Assembly (NCBI GenBank): GCA_002424525.1
Contig: DIKJ01000116.1
Span: 1-6,115 of the forward strand
Origin: Bacteroidales bacterium UBA5621
GTDB taxonomy: Bacteria > Bacteroidota > Bacteroidia > Bacteroidales > VadinHA17
Direction: 5' to 3'
DNA length: 6,115 bases
Below the pieces are notes generated by a model. The model had not been told where the DNA came from and did not search any database. It saw only the letters and a list, made by a program, of their open reading frames with translations. Positions 5,447 through 6,115 of the stretch are shown here, piece after piece. The position numbers and the translations under genes were made by a program. Positions within the stretch are counted from its first letter, which is position 1, and every line of letters begins with the position of its first letter.

Positions 5447-6115
5447 GATCGGCATCATAGGTGGTTCCGGACTGGAGGATCCGGATTTACTGGAATCTCC
5501 GGAGGTTCTTAATCCGGTTACCCCTTACGGCGCTCCCTCTTCCCCGCTGTTATGCGGGAATATCGGAGGAACAGCAGTAGTCATCCTTTCACGTCATGGC
5601 AGGGATCATACCATTCCTCCCTCAGGGGTAAACAACCGTGCAAACATTTTTGCGCTGAAGGATGCCGGCTGTACGCACATAATAGCAACGACAGCCTGCG
5701 GCAGTCTGAGGGAGGATATCCGCCGGGGGGATCTGGTGATCCCTGATCAGTTCATCGATTTCACCCGTCACAGGTCAATAACCTTCTTTGATAAGTTTGA
5801 ACCAGGCAGTCTGAATCATGCTTCCATGGCTGATCCTTTCGATGAGAAGCTTCGCCGTGTTATTTTCTCCAGAGCGAAAAGCCTTGGATTGACCATACAT
5901 AAAAAGGGAACCCTGATCACAATTGAGGGTCCCCGGTTTTCCACAAGGGCCGAATCGAGGATGTTCCGGCAGTGGGGGGCTGACATTATCAATATGTCGG
6001 TTGCACCTGAGGTTATTCTGGCCAACGAGATCGGTATTCCCTATGCGGCCATAGCGATGAGCACCGATTATGATTGCTGGAAGGAAGATGAAGCTTCGGT
6101 ATCGTGGGAAGAGGT
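5439..6115 (+). CDS. mtnP: S-methyl-5'-thioadenosine phosphorylase (MtnP), 3'-truncated by window end
   Basis: Phosphorolytic enzyme that splits 5'-methylthioadenosine into adenine and 5-methylthioribose-1-phosphate, the substrate of MtnA. 225 full codons are visible, with no stop before the window edge; the family is usually about 260-290 residues. Motifs from Met1: IIGGSGL (6-12), SRHGRDH (51-57, phosphate-binding Arg52/His53), P-S-x-V-N-x-R-A-N (61-69), TTACGSLRE (84-92), DQFID (103-107), IEGPRFSTRAES (162-173), INMSVAPE (184-191) and STDYDCWKE (208-216). Asp210 and Asp212 correspond to the two Asp residues that bind the adenine base in human MTAP, which favours adenine over hypoxanthine or guanine nucleosides. 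The ATG at 5439 overlaps the end of the aldolase gene by 8 bp and is preceded by AAGGA at good spacing; an in-frame ATG at 5433 is a possible alternative. 5'-Deoxyadenosine may be a second substrate (inference). Confidence 0.95.
   Translation, partial: MNKIGIIGGSGLEDPDLLESPEVLNPVTPYGAPSSPLLCGNIGGTAVVILSRHGRDHTIPPSGVNNRANIFALKDAGCTHIIATTACGSLREDIRRGDLVIPDQFIDFTRHRSITFFDKFEPGSLNHASMADPFDEKLRRVIFSRAKSLGLTIHKKGTLITIEGPRFSTRAESRMFRQWGADIINMSVAPEVILANEIGIPYAAIAMSTDYDCWKEDEASVSWEE

Noticed and set aside
5006..5458. Open frame of 150 codons antisense to the aldolase gene
   Set aside because: Covers the conserved class II aldolase coding region; His- and Ile-rich shadow translation without a domain.

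Overview
The window reads as a chromosomal segment of moderate GC from a Bacteroidetes (Bacteroidota) bacterium, probably an anaerobic or facultative member of the Bacteroidales or a relative. Three things point there. The first gene is a long lipoprotein of the Ig-like (Big_5) type common in this phylum. The Shine-Dalgarno sequences are weak. The intergenic regions carry the phylum-specific -7 promoter motif TAnnTTTG, in two cases with a correctly spaced TTTG near -33. The assignment to order is inference.

Layout: 1-142 is a non-coding left edge. 143-1933 (-) is the large lipoprotein. 1934-2104 is a divergent promoter region. 2105-2911 (+) is lgt, prolipoprotein diacylglyceryl transferase. 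2915-3496 (-) is a TetR-family regulator that converges on lgt with 3 bp between stop codons. 3497-3729 is a second divergent promoter region with a G-rich tract and an imperfect palindrome. 3730-6115 (+) is a tightly overlapping operon of mtnA (MTR-1-P isomerase), a class II aldolase-like gene, and mtnP (MTA phosphorylase), the last cut by the window edge.

The right half is the most interesting part. MtnP would split 5'-methylthioadenosine (and possibly 5'-deoxyadenosine) into adenine and a 5-substituted ribose-1-phosphate. MtnA would isomerise this to the ribulose-1-phosphate. The class II aldolase would cleave that to DHAP plus a 2-carbon aldehyde. This is the gene set of the 'DHAP shunt' / anaerobic MTA recycling known from Rhodospirillum rubrum and some pathogenic E. 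coli, not the oxygen-dependent methionine salvage pathway. The aldolase-like protein keeps the FucA-type catalytic Glu and the HxH pair, but appears to lack the third metal-binding His, having Asp there. It may therefore be a divergent and uncharacterised version of the enzyme.

In the left half, a lipoprotein gene and the enzyme that lipidates lipoproteins are transcribed back to back. The TetR regulator is divergent from the salvage operon and could control it or itself; nothing in the sequence proves this. No RNA genes, CRISPR arrays, insertion sequences or clear intrinsic terminators were seen.
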